Shown piece by piece: positions 1 to 12,493 of a stretch of DNA of 64,000 nucleotides; the first letter of the stretch is position 1, and the number at the start of each line of letters is the position of its first letter. The notes below the pieces were generated by a model. The model worked only from the letters and a program-made list of their open reading frames with translations, did no database searches and was not told where the DNA came from. Source of the DNA: Jacaranda mimosifolia (taxonomy: Eukaryota > Streptophyta > Magnoliopsida > Lamiales > Bignoniaceae). The stretch lies in NCBI GenBank assembly GCA_018894105.1, contig CM032121.1, forward strand, positions 41,041,740 through 41,105,739. Reading direction: 5' to 3'. The position numbers and the translations under genes were made by a program.

Positions 1-432
1 TTTATCTTGTTACTGGATTATGTTTACATGTCTATTGCAGTTTTTCTCTGTTATTTTTTGTAGAATTAGGTGCTACAGTGTTAAAGTTTGTGGTTTAGTA
101 TTAATTTCTGTTTCAAAGCTAATTGCCCTGTTTTCCTCTCTGCACTGGACTCTTCTTTGTTCATATCCCTTCTTGTGGTTAAGGAATTTACTGAATTACT
201 TGCATTCAAGATAAATACCATCACCTAGTGATTTTTGGATTTACAAAATGGATGAATGGGGGATATAGCTCCCTGACCCTGTCACCCCGCATATTGACTG
301 AGAAAAAATAAACCACCCATTGTATGTGAAATGAACTCCTTACTTTTTTTCATCCCTCTTCCTTTATTTAGTCATCAGAATTTCTTTTCTTGTTTGTTCA
401 AATTCTATTCAAGGTTAATGGATATGTTGCAG

Positions 433-3068
433 GCGAGCAAGTTCTCGAACAAAAGCAGAACGAGGCATATATGTAAAGCATTTCAAAAACATCCCGATGG
501 CTGATATGGAAATTGTCCTTGTGGGTTTTTCTCCATTCTCTACCTCAGTCATTTTCAATTTTCTTTAAATGATGGCATCTTCTGTGAAGATTTTTTTTTT
601 TGTTTAGCTAATAACCACTCTTTCAACGTTCCATTTTTTCCATTTTCTTCTAATAGCCAGAGAAAAAAAATCCAAGTTTAACTCCGATGGACTGGGTTAA
701 ATTTCTTATATCTGCAATAGTTGGACTGGTTAGTCAACTTGTTTCCATTAGTAATCTTTTGTTGCATTTTATTGATAAAATAATTTTCAAATATATATGT
801 TTGGTGGACTTTTTCAGGTTGCTGTTGCAGGATCTGTTGAAATGCCTAAAGCTGACCTCTGGGTTATATTTGCTATTCTCTCCACAGTGATTGGTTATTG
901 TGCTAAGATTTACTTCACGTTAAGTGTTTCCTCCTTTGGACTTTTATGTGTTTCAATGTATAAAATTTAGTTGAAAATTTTGAAAAGCTGAAATTACAAT
1001 AAGTGCAATAGTCATTATTAATCCCTGTGGACAAAACAAAATGTTATAGTCAAAGGATTGAAACCTAGTTAATCTTGACCATGAATGTGCACTTGATTTG
1101 GTTGCGTGCAACTCGAATTCCTGTAGGTTCTATATGCTGTATATAATCTATTTTGGGATGTCATTTTTGAGTGCCTGCATGCCTGCTGGCATGAGCATGA
1201 GTGGCAAGCTAAAACATCCGATCTATGATTCGATTCAGAGTAGGACAAGGGCTGTCAGAGTCTCAACTCAATTCCTAGCAAAACAAGGCAGGCTCAAGAT
1301 AATTCTATTTATCCATTGATGATTCCTACCTGGATGTAAATCATCTGATGCTGATTATGGAATTTCTCACGTTTTTGTGATTACACATGTATTCCTTTCT
1401 GAGGTCTATTTGGTTTGAGAATCAATTTGACTTGTTTGTAGTGTCAACTGAAGTCTGTTTACTTTCCAGGTTTCAACAGAATATGGCTACATATCAAAAT
1501 CTAATCACACAATCAATGTATGACAAGCAATTGGATAGTGGAAGGGGCACTCTTCTTCACTTGTGCGATGATGTAATCCAACAAGAAGTAAGTAAGATTT
1601 ATCTGTAGTTTCAATTCCAAATAAGACAGTTCATATGTAATAGAACAAATTATTTCTCCTACTAAAGGAAATAACTTACGTTTTTTTATGGACTAATGTG
1701 ACGTAGAATATAACTTTAAAACTTCATATGGCCAAGGTAAATGCAAGACCGGAAATAGAAAACCACTTTTGTTTTTCAAATAATGATCACAAATAACTTT
1801 TTGTAAACATTGAGTCACAACCCTAATAAGTTGAATGTTTAATTTTTATTATTATTATTCTTTCCACTGAGTTTGATGGAACTGGCATGCCACCTGGGAA
1901 TTCATTTACTCTCCCTATGAGCACCTGTCTGTGTGGATTGTTAGAACTGTTGAATATTTGAAAACTGAAGTTGAAACATTACAGGTGGTTTAACATTAAA
2001 TTCAGTTTCTGATTCATGCACTGCCTACTGCTCAATTTCCACATCACAAATATGCAGGTAAAGGAGGTCATAATTTCATTTTTCATATTGATGGAACAAG
2101 GGAAAGCTACTTTGGAGGTACGCAGAGCTGGTAGCATCTCTGTGGGTTGCACACTGTTTTTTCATGGCTGATTAGTCTTGAGTTTTGCATCTTTAGATTT
2201 ACAATTTCTGATATTCAGTCTGACTTTCGTATGATGTAAAATAGGATCTTGACCAGCAATGTGAAGAATTAATACGAGATGAATTTGATGAACACTGCAA
2301 TTTTGATGTTGATGATGCAGTCCACAAATTGGAGAAATTAGGCATAGTTTGTCGGGTGAGATTCAATTCAGTGTGTTTTGCTTTCATCGAAATGTATATT
2401 TGTCAGATATATTTATTTGTTCTGCAAGATGAAGCCCTAATCTTGAAGAAGTTCTCATAGAAGGTCTAATGGGAATCTTCAATTCCCGCCAGGTGATTGA
2501 GTAACAGTTTCCACCTTATAGAGCTTCTAAAGTGGTCTTGTGTATATGTAAAGTTTGCTTTTTATTTCAATTTCACATGCTTAGTTTTGATGAAACTACT
2601 TGAAGGATGATTCCCCATATTTATGTATTCTTGTTGTTTTCCGCAAGAAAGGTCTATCTGGTGATGTTGGGTCTTTTATGGGTAATTGAGATGATTTACT
2701 CCACTGTTGAGAAAAATTTTGTTCTTTGTGACACTTGATTTCAAAATGTAGTTTTAGGATGTAATTAGATGGTATATTTATGCTGGAGTTCAAGTGTGAA
2801 TGCTGGTCTGGGATATTGAAAAGTTTTTCTTCACCTGAAACATTGGAAACACTTGAGTGTCCTTTTGGGGTCTTTCTGGAGGGTATTTCTTTCTTGGTAT
2901 TAGGTGATAAGATCACTTTATCCACTGTAGCTGACTTGTTTGTAATTCTGATCTTAGGATACAATTGGAAGGTATTACTGCGTTGGCCTAAAGCGTGCTA
3001 ATGAGATCATAGGCGTTACTACAGAAGAACTTGTCCTGAAAGCTAAACAAGGTTCTGGTTCCGCTTGA
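433..3068 (+). CDS. DUF3754 family membrane protein, C-terminal part (partial at 5' end)
   Basis: Seven exons give a continuous frame of about 219 residues ending in TGA: 433-520, 657-728, 818-918, 1470-1587, 2058-2117, 2245-2355 and 2958-3068. All introns are GT-AG and phases agree across every junction. The peptide opens with RGIYVKHFKNIPMADMEIVLP. Two hydrophobic segments follow, FLISAIVGLVAVAGSV and LWVIFAILSTVIGYCAKIYF, then FQQNMATYQNLITQSMYDKQ. The soluble tail is acidic and helical, with RDEFDEHCNFDVDDAVHKLE and GRYYCVGLKRANEII. This matches the C-terminal half of plant DUF3754 (TMEM143-like) proteins as I recall them. No biochemical function is established, and a membrane location is inferred from the hydrophobic segments. 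The first visible exon begins in phase 1, so the N-terminal exons lie left of the window. I could not place an exon in bases 1-432, which look intronic. Confidence 0.82.
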
Positions 3069-3704
3069 TTTATTCCTCGAATATAAGCCGCTTTTCTCAT
3101 AGCAAATCTGAGATTTCCTTCACATGGTGCGTAGTGTAGCTGTTTCTACTATTTTAGTAGTTCAAGATTTCCATTTTATTTGTTCTTTCATCAAAAGATG
3201 TGCCTTGCATGTAATCAGGTGCAACTTAACACTATAGTGTGCGTTTGTTTAAGAATGGGCTTTTTTTTTTTATTTATTTTTAGTTTTGTTTCTGCACGGT
3301 TAACCACATTATCTGTATATTAAAATCCCTTATTGACTCTACAAGACATGGCTTGCTGAACCTTTTCAATTGTCTACCATTATTTGCTTGATTGCACATC
3401 CCATTCCACCGATGGGAGATTTCAGATCTACCAAATCCACTTACAAATTATACTCTTTCTTGCATATGCTACCATGGAAAATTGTGAATCCATAGTGATA
3501 TTCATTAATTTAGTTCAAGCATTTCACAGGCCATACAGATATATCTTCGTTCTACAGTGGGAACCCAATGGCTGGCATATGATGCTAGGACACTTGATTC
3601 TGCAAAAACTCTAAGCACACTTGTTGTCACAGAGATTATTTTTGTTTGTTTGCATCTGCCTGCTTGAAACAAGTAGAGGACAAACAGTATGCTAGTTTTT
3701 TAAA

Positions 3705-3725
3705 ATATATATATATATATATATA
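3705..3725. repeat. (TA)n microsatellite
   Basis: About ten uninterrupted AT dinucleotides lie downstream of the DUF3754 gene. This is simple sequence only. Confidence 0.9.
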
Positions 3726-6574
3726 AAACATCATTTTGTTACAGAATTAGCTACCCAAGATACTGAATTTTGTGAAGTACAGGCACGAAAGCCACAATAT
3801 TGCCTCTAGACTATTAAATGCTTCTTGAGTAGCTTCTGTAGCCATCTTATATCTGCCAATTATGCAATAGGAGAGAGACCCATTCCTCAGAAGCTGTTAG
3901 ATGAGCTTGGCCTGTGATGTCCATTGAAGGATTGGTTTCTAAGTAGCTAATTGAGAAGGGTGTGATCACTGAAACCTTGTACTAAGCCAGTAGGGAGCCC
4001 TTTGGCAACTGAGATGTAAGTTAAGTGGTCACACTCAGTGATCAATAAAAACCCTTACCCCTTCCTCTCCTTGATCAACAAGTTCATTGATTACACAGTT
4101 GACCACACACATTTAACTGTAGGGAGTAAGATCACATTGTGTTTACAATTCTGAGGAGAAATTCCAAGTTAAGAATCTGAAAACAGGCTTCCTCTTTTGA
4201 GGAGAAAGAGAGCAGCCATCAGAGCACGGAGCGGAATGTGCTTATGGCTATGATGAATGATGTTAAATTAGTTTAGGGTTTGGCATTTTTGTACTTGGAA
4301 AGGGACAGGCAGCCTGGCAGGTGATACTGTAGCTTCTTCTGACATTATTCTAGGAATCTATTTCCTCCGACGGAATTGCAATCTGAAAATGTTGATAATG
4401 AGAGGTTATATTCAAAGGTAGATAATTGTTGTGATCCAGTAACAAGATTTAAAGACTGACCCATTCTGGAGATGGTTGAGAGGGTTAAAGGGATCTCCCC
4501 TGACAAGTTGTTTCAAGACTGGTGGCATTGGCCAAACTCGCAGGTGAGAATTTATTTTTTCAGTGAGTTATATGATAGATTTAGAGCCAGGAAGTCAGTT
4601 GCCAATTTGAGCAGGGATTCCTCATGTGTCAAATTGAAAGTCTCATTCAGGTATTTCAATTGCCCGAGTTAACCTGTCTCTGCTCAAGTCCAGAGGTTGA
4701 AGTAGCTTCAGCCTTCAAGTTTCCAATTCCATGGGAATGCATGATTCCCTGCTGCTTCAAGGTGAATTGTATAGAAGCAACCAAAAATCTTGGTATCTAA
4801 CTGTCTGTGTACTTTTTTAGCAGTTAGAGCAAGAGACATGTTTCTCAGATTACTGCAGTTGGCAATGGAAGGACCCATTAGACTTGTTATTGTTCAATAA
4901 CTTGTACCACACTTTATCCTGGGTGGGCAAAAAATCTTCCCAAATTGTTGGCATGGGCAATGGGCCATGAAAAGCAATCCTGCTGAAATCTTGAGCAATA
5001 ATTTATGAATTTTTATCCTTGTCTCCTGCAGCATTACCCGGTCTCCCTGGAGCCACACAGGGATGTTGAAGTAGGTTTTCTAAATATAAGATGCCGGGGA
5101 TCTTTGTGAAAATGGCAGTGGCTACTGCTCTGGGATTTGGGAAGAAAACCAGATAAAAGATACTGGCTGATGTTTAAGTTTGTCATACACGATAATGGCA
5201 GCTGCTACGGCAGATATCCTTGAAGTTCATTCCAACTGACATCCGGGAAAGCCAGATTCTGAGCGAAAATGCGTGGACATTCCTCCAATAACTAGGCAAT
5301 TGCTCTCTAAGATTGACCCAGAGTATCTGAAGCTTTGGAAGCAGCAGCACCTCATGAGGGATGCTTCCTTCAAATGCATTAAGTTTTCATCATCGTTGAT
5401 GTTCCATCATTACTGATACAATATGAAGGAGAGCTGATATCAACAGGACTGTTGAGCACCAGACAGCGGTGCTGGTAGTTGGCAAGCCCTCAAGGAATCA
5501 TATGGGCCGGCTAAGACCATTTTCTTGAGTTGAGAATTGCTACGTATCTGGGGTGGGATTGGACCCGGAGATGTTCCATTGAGCAAAAATTGGAGCATGT
5601 CAGGTGCTAAAGTTGTTAGACGGCTTCAGGAGATTGAGAAACTGACATTGATTTAGCAGAAGAGATGGTTACAGCACCGGAGAGTTTATTGTTAGACAAA
5701 TTGGTGACACTTTAACCAATCTAAATATGGGGAATAGGGCTGTACAGGGAATGATGGAACAAATAAGTAAATGAAGAGAGGAGAAATTAGTTGTCATAGG
5801 GAATGGGAATAGTGCTGGAGAGGTTAGGTTCCTTGAAGCTGAGAAGCCACATTGCATCTCTATCTAAAACTGAATCCCCAGGGGGAATGGATAAAGGGAA
5901 ATGGTGGTGATTCTTCTCTGTCCAAGACTACTACTGCTACGCCTTGTACTGCCCAACTAGCGTTGATATCATCACACGCACCATGCACATAAGTGCCCAT
6001 TGTGCACAGAATTGCTCAACACCACTATCCCACAAGCTTAGCACTAAGTTGGCCCCTTTCACACAACCAAGTACACCTTAGCCCAAGAGGACCCGTAGTG
6101 TTGGCCAACAGCTGCCAGGCACAGCAGTGCTAGCTCAATGTTCACCATGGAACTAAATTAATGGATCCATAGTTCGGGTCTGATGGACCTAAGATCTAGT
6201 TATATATAGACTTGTTCAAGTCCACTCAATCCACAGCCTGGGCCCTAGTGTCTTACTGACGAGACTTGGCCTTTGAAGCACTCTACCCTATTATAATAAT
6301 AAGTATATATATAAAAACACAAATGTGAAAAAATCATCTTAATCTATCATCCAACGAGGTATCGGATTGAACCATATTTTATTCATACATAACCTTTATG
6401 ACGTCGTTGACTTATCTTAAGTCGAAGCCTAAATCATGTTTCCAACTTCAACATGACTACACAGCATCGCCACTCACAAACTGTGTTGCAACGCCCATGC
6501 ATAGCAACCCATCATGTCTCACCATCTAGTTATAACTCATGTCCCATGTTTGGCACCTCTATCTACCTTAAAAT

Positions 6575-6725
6575 GGCCAAATCAATTTGAAACGTACCGT
6601 CGAATAGCTTGTGCCATGATATAACAGGAACCCTTAATCAGTGTTGAGGGCAAATCAATTTGCAATGTGCTGTCAAAGATATACACACACACACACATGT
6701 ATATAACAGCAACACTTGATCAATT
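6575..6725. repeat. Imperfect tandem duplication of about 70 bp
   Basis: A unit starting ggccaaatcaatttgaaacg at 6575 recurs as gggcaaatcaatttgcaatg at 6648. The similarity continues through a tgtc/cgtc block to ataacaggaaccc versus ataacagcaacac. The second copy carries an inserted (AC)n microsatellite at 6683-6697. Confidence 0.6.
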
Positions 6726-7550
6726 TCGACAACACACTACATATCTAACATTTGTTGCATGCCTGACATGCAAAGTTGCCGTACCAGACCCAGACTTCAT
6801 ATTCAACACCAATAGTACGCCAGTAATGATAGTCGTAATTGCTGATGTATGTATGAGAAAACACACAAGACCAACGGTCTACATTACACGTTTCTCATTT
6901 TGTATTCTTTCGCTCAATCAGAAATCTTTTGTCAATAATGAAGCTTCTTTGTCTAATGGTCTGTCTTATTTCATTCAAGGAAACGAATAGACATTTTCTA
7001 CAAGTGATAAATAATGGAGTAGTAAGAGAAGAAATAATATCAGGACCTATGTGACAACATGATTGGATAGATATTCTTGGTACCTACCTATACAAGAATT
7101 CCAGGCTCACCCGATATAGCAATTTATTCACATATTTGTTTCCACCTATACTCGATAGTATAAGCAGCAAAAACTAATGGTAACATACATCAGTGGTACT
7201 AAGAATAAATAAAATCCTATCACGTATTAAATCCTCAACCAGAATTAACCTTTACAATCTAGCTCAAATCAAGTCAACAATTCAACCTCTTCTTTATGGA
7301 GCATGTATCGTGTGAAGACAATCAACATATTCAACTCAAACTTCGCTATAATATTAACAAAATATAGAATTTTGTTTACAAGAACATTAATCAACACAGT
7401 TATGATAAAAAAAAATTAAAAAATAATCCAACTGTTCTTTATACAATTATCAAACAGCTGGATAATTCTTTACTTTAATGTTTCAGGTGAAGTATATTTT
7501 CCATAAGCACACTCAAAAGTTGGGATTCACACAAGCTAAATTCTTACTTC

Positions 7551-10174
7551 TTATTTTGAAGCTCTAAAAAGATGGCTTCCCAGGGTCACAACTGGGGTCC
7601 CTTCCCCCATGATTGTTGTCAAGCTCATTTCTTTCTCAAGAATCCGATCTAGTTCCGTTACCACATAGCTCATGGCAGGACGCCTCTCACTTGAAGGGTT
7701 CACACAATGCACTATCAACTGTATGAACTCTTCCATGCTTTCTGTTGTAAAGCTATTACCCAATCTCTGATCAATGATGGTAGATATACTGCCAGAATCC
7801 TGAAGATTTTGCAACTGCAAGGAAACATAAAATAAATACATGATCCAGTATTTTATGATCCAGTGCTGCACTAGAGCACCCTGTGTGGCAATTATGTGTT
7901 GTTTCATGAATATCCAAAGTTGTATTCTTTATTCCTTGGGTCATTGTGAAATCTCACAAAAAGGGACTACAGCAGTCATTTCTAATGTAACTTGATTCTT
8001 GACTTGTATAGCAAGAAGGTCATGAATTTAGTTTCAGCACACGTGAACAAATTGTCCCACAGCATGGAGAAATGCGGTGATGAATTGTGCAAAAAGGAAC
8101 TTTACCCAATCAACCAGATTCTGATTGACATCTGAAGATAGCAAGTCTCTTGCTTCCCGCCCACTTACTAACTCCAAAAGAAACACCCCAAAACTGTAAA
8201 CATCACTTTTGTCAGAAAATCGTCTGAATTCACTGACCCTGTACAAGTACATGAAAAGACAATTAAAAACTATCAAATGTGTTGTTTAATAAATTACCAA
8301 ACAACATGTGTATTACTCTGGAGCAAGGAAAATCTCATCAGCTGCCACTTGAGAAGATGGGCCCGCATAATCGAATCTTCCAAGAAAATTGCGTAACCCA
8401 GCATCTGCTACTTTAGCTATGAAATTCTCATCTACAAGAACATTTGCTGTTTTGAAATCCTTATGTATCAAACGAGGACTGAGGGAGTGTAGGTGAGCCA
8501 AACCTGCACATACAAAGTCACAAGTATGGATGAAATGCACGGTGAAAAGCAATTCATTCTGCAAAGCTTGAACAGAAAATTAGCAACGACAAATTTCATG
8601 TCTTGCAGAACCTTATACAGGTGTTTGTTGGGTCATCTTTGATATTACATTATTCTTTTTCAGCATAAGACAAGATAAACTAATACCAGGAAAGCCAAAA
8701 ATGCTCACTGATTTTGCAGAGGATCACCTTTAGCTGCCCCAAGAGCTATTGAAAGCCTGTGCTTGAATTCAAGCTTTTCCTGAGAAACCTGACCAGCACC
8801 TGAGATTAAGACATGGGGATAGATGAGATGTATTCAGGCAGAACAGAATAGTGAAAACGGGGGAAGGGTGGAGAGGAACAAATAAATGGAAACAAAGAAA
8901 GAAGAAGATAGGGGAAACAAAAAGTGAGTTTAGGAAAAGAGGAAGGAAAAAGATAAGGATATAGGAATGGTGGGAAGCTATTAGAGGAATTAGACAGTTG
9001 CAAAGAAAGAGGTAAAACATAAAAACAGCAAGGTGTCATCATTTCATGGTTCATCAGTCAAAAACATGTTTGTTGAAAAAGCAGCATCTTTGGAAAAATT
9101 ACGATGGCGTTCTCAATCGAGTTGGTCAAATTTCACTTACATGGTCGTGCAAGCGCACACACATACACACAGAGGAGAGAGAAAGGAATGGAGGAAAATT
9201 GATTACCATACAAGTGAATAGAAACACTTCCATTAGGTATGTACTCATAGACAAGAATCTGTAGATCATTCTCCTGGCAATAACCTAAAAGGGTGACCAG
9301 ATTTCGGTGTTGTATGGATGAAAGATATCGAACCTGATAAGAAATGAATCTCAAACTCAGTCTCAATCTATAAGTAATGAATACTGAGAAAAAATACCAT
9401 ACTACTATTCCTATCAATATGAGGCAGCTTAGCAAACTATCAATGAAATAGACATGCACATGTAACAGATTCCCTGACATGGATGTTCAATCAGTCAATC
9501 ACACTTTCAGTTTCAAACTCTCCAAAGGAAAGAATTAAAATAGCAAAAATGCCCCCCCCCGGGGGGGGGGGGGGGGTGCGCGTGGAAAAGAATGAAAATA
9601 ATGTCTTACCTCTGTGAACAACGGCACCTTGCACTTACATTTCAATTACAGGTTGTATCTTACAAGCATGCCAAAAAAGTGAGATGGCTATGTGTAAATT
9701 CACAATAATTTCATAGATAATTGAGATACCTCATTGACAAACTCCTGACTTGGGGGACCAGGTCGCTTTTTTATTGCTACAAGCATCCCATCATGAAGCA
9801 ATCCTTTGTAGACCTCTCCAAATTTTCCTTGTCCTATCAAACTTTTGTCACTAAAATTTCTTGTTGCCGATGACAATTCGTCCATTTCAAATCTCCTGGC
9901 ATCTCGCAAAGTAAATTCGATCCCAACAGCTCTCCCAACTGCAACATTAAATATTTTCTCCATTTGAACTTTTTTACAATGGATGCGGTAATATACTTTG
10001 GTATGCGCATAAGCAACAGTTACCTTGCACAGATGGATCAGAAGAACCAGTCTCAGATGTTCTTGAAAAGTTCCTACCGCGAAAAATGCAATACCAAATA
10101 ATTATTACCAGTATCCCCACCAATGCCACGGCTCCTGCAGCACCTCCTAAAATTGCTGCAAGAGTCGTTGACAT
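7551..10174 (-). CDS. Receptor-like/membrane-anchored protein kinase, 380 aa
   Basis: Seven exons read in phase on the minus strand: 10174-10024, 9938-9730, 9333-9207, 8799-8728, 8503-8317, 8238-8106 and 7814-7551. The start at 10174 gives MSTTLAAILGG, so the protein begins almost directly with one hydrophobic segment (residues about 5-31). There is no room for an ectodomain. The kinase domain starts near residue 85. Visible motifs are the glycine loop IGQGKFGEVYKG, the ATP lysine in VAIKK (K107), an alpha-C glutamate in FVNEV (E120), the catalytic loop LIHKDFKTANVL (D202, N207), DAG (D220-G222) and FLAPE. The HRD arginine is Lys, so it is non-RD, and the DFG phenylalanine is Ala. The metal-binding Asp and catalytic Asp are present, so activity is possible. 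The family is the RLK/Pelle type, probably serine/threonine-specific. The ligand and pathway are unknown. A 5' UTR intron lies upstream, with its acceptor just before 10212. Confidence 0.85.
9552..9576. repeat. C9-G16 homopolymer palindrome in a kinase intron
   Basis: Nine C followed directly by sixteen G, inside the kinase intron between the exons ending at 9730 and starting at 9333. On either strand it could form a nine-pair G/C hairpin or a G-quadruplex. It may also be a sequencing or assembly error. Confidence 0.9.
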
Positions 10175-11080
10175 CTGGTCCGGGATCCACTTCAGCTACG
10201 GTGTTGGTGGTTCTGAAAAAAATAGATTATCATACATGGAACCTGAAATTCAGATTATGCATACAACTAGGTCACAACAATGAACTTATAACATGGTGAC
10301 GATTTGGACGGTCAGTATTGAAGGCAAACTACAAATAATAATAGCATAACGTGAGAAGGAAAAGCTTTCTAGAAGTAATACAAATGAAACAAATTGCAGG
10401 AAATCTTATAATTGAAATCTTGTCGAGTTCATGTGCATGCAGGTGCTGTCATGCTCTGAAGAATAGGTTGTTGAATATGATGCAAAAATTTCAGAATTTG
10501 GGAATGAAAGGATATAAACGGTATATGGTGCCAGAGAAAAATGAAGAATCAATGCAGTCGATATAGATAATAGAATGAAAATGAAATGAGAACTAAGTGT
10601 TCCACATACTGCCCAATTGAAACCAACGACTAAAATTTCCCCTTGCCTAATTGAGACCAATGAGTAAAACCTCCTTGTGCCCCAGTTAACACAATGATTA
10701 AAACCTCCTTCTGTGTCATGACCCCACAGTAACTATAAAGAATATGCTATTCTATCTGCAGGATTTTCACACAGGCAGCAGTGGTAGATTATCAGGAAAA
10801 GAATAAATGAGATTTTGATGAGGCATTTAACTTACTACCAAGCAGTACATCAGCTCAATATGAGACAGTAAAAAGGAGCAATAAGAGCAAAAGTAATTTG
10901 AGATTACTGAGGAATGATCCTAGTCATAGGATGCAAGATCAGCCATGTTGTCATAATTGCGAAAGAAATTAGCACGCAAAACAGCAGAGCTCAATGAAAA
11001 CAGAAAAAAATAGCATGAAAGGAAATGGTGGACAGTTAAAGTAAAAGCAAAACAGTAGAGAATGCGAGTAACCCAAACCT

Positions 11081-11330
11081 GGTTTTTCAGGGAAGCAGCG
11101 ATCCCTCAAAACCCCAGCTCCATTTTAGGGTGAATATTCAAAGAGAAACAAATTCCAGATCGGAAGAATTCAGCCGCATTCCAGCATTGAAATCCCAGCA
11201 GAGGAAATATATGAAAGGAGGAAACCAATTGAACAACAGATGGATCTATGGATTGATTGAGGGGAGCAGCTTCAACTAATCAAACTTGAACCATTCAAGC
11301 AAGCATGCGTGAAACTCACTCAGCAATTTT
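11081..11330 (-). promoter_or_regulatory. Probable 5' UTR exon of the kinase gene
   Basis: On the minus strand a purine/pyrimidine-mixed stretch without a long ORF ends at a donor (CCAG|GTTTGG, boundary about 11080/11081). A matching acceptor lies at 10213-10214, about 38 bp before the kinase ATG. This fits a non-coding first exon and an intron of about 870 bp. The transcription start is not resolved. Inferred from splice-like signals only. Confidence 0.4.
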
Positions 11331-11550
11331 CTTCCTTTTTTCTTTTAATTATTAATATTATTATTTATTCTCAATAAATTACAAATTGGAAAAAGGCAAT
11401 TATTATAAGCATAGTCATCATCATCAACATCAGCGTTGGATTAAGACAGAGATAATGACGACAGAAAAAGACCCGTCGCCGACAATAAACTCCACCAATC
11501 CACTCAACCCTGTACGGGAATTTATTTTCGGAATTTACAAATACAATCAT

Positions 11551-11582
11551 AAAAAAAGAAAAGAAAAGAAAAGAAAAGAAGA
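11551..11582. repeat. (AAAAG)n pentanucleotide repeat
   Basis: Five or so copies of an aaaag unit upstream of the kinase gene. Confidence 0.85.
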
Positions 11583-11724
11583 GCAATTGTTTCAAGGTTG
11601 TATATGGGCAGGGAAAAAAACCCACTAAAGAATCTGAGGAAATAGAACAGAGAAGCAGAAAGGGTGGGAAGGTCCTCCTGAATGAGGAAGAAGAAGAATG
11701 AGAAGAGGAGAGAGAAGGAAGGAA

Positions 11725-11751
11725 GGGGGGGGTGGGGGTGGGGGTGGGGGG
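11725..11751 (+). repeat. G-tract array, candidate G-quadruplex
   Basis: Four runs of five or more G separated by single T (G8-T-G5-T-G5-T-G6). This meets the usual intramolecular quadruplex pattern. It lies about 400 bp upstream of the presumed kinase 5' UTR exon. Confidence 0.75.
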
Positions 11752-12436
11752 TTATAATTGTATAGCTGTTTTGTATGGGTTGTAAAGTAGTAGAATGGGG
11801 TTGTCTGATACTGCAACTTGGAACGTTTTTATTTTTGCTGTTGTGTCCCATTAGCATTTCCCAAATCCCAATCATCTCCATCTATCCATCTAAGTTATAT
11901 CTCTCTTCACACCTCTCCACCCCTTCAAAGCCCAGAACCCCCCACCCCTTTCTAATATTACAATTTACTTACTACTGCACATTCACCCAACCCCACTTAC
12001 CTCACCTCTCTCTCTTTACACGTATCATAATTTACTACTCTTCTATCTCATTACCACTTGTTTTTGTATATATGTAGTGGTCTAGTCTATCTAATCTAAT
12101 CTAATGTGATGAATCATCAAAGATAAATTTTTTACTTCCTTAAAACAGTCAATCTCCCACATTAATCGATAATTCATAGTAGAATTCTTCCAATAATAAT
12201 GCTGCTACTACTATTATATTAAAGATTTCAGTGCGTAGCAAAATAATTGGACTGCCTTCCTTGTTGTCCTTAATGACCAAAACCATAATAATGGTAATAA
12301 TAATTCAACAACTATTAATACTCAGTTTTTGTGTAGGTATTATGTGTAAGTAACAATGATAGCTTCAAGGGTTTTGGTGCTGCCAATGCCACATTGCCAT
12401 CCCATCCCTACCAGCCAGCTATGTTGACATTGCTCC

Positions 12437-12493
12437 TACTCACTACTCACTACTCACTACTCGCTACTCTCTACTCGCTACTTGCTACTCGCT
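12437..12493. repeat. Heptamer tandem array (CTACTCA/CTACTCG)
   Basis: About eight degenerate copies of a seven-base ctactca/ctactcg unit in the intergenic region. Confidence 0.85.

Larger units (their letters stand above)
3069..7550. other. Intergenic region with no recognisable gene
   Basis: About 4.5 kb between the DUF3754 stop and the kinase stop. It holds a TA microsatellite near 3705-3725, an AC run near 6683-6697 and an imperfect direct repeat at 6575-6725. Around 4470-5870 the base composition is less AT-rich and short open stretches occur, for example an ATG at 4472 followed by about 24 codons to a possible splice donor. I could not join these into a frame resembling any family I know. 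It could be a decayed gene, a transposon relic or a non-coding transcript. Confidence 0.6.

Noticed and set aside
9133..9480. 115-codon minus-strand frame starting MSGNLLHVHVYF
   Set aside because: Only its RYLSSIQHRNLV to SIHLYG part is a real kinase exon (9333-9207). The rest is intron read-through.
11371..11881. Several overlapping open frames near 11.4-11.9 kb
   Set aside because: Generated by the AAAAG and G-rich simple repeats (poly-Phe/Ser/Pro); composition artefacts.
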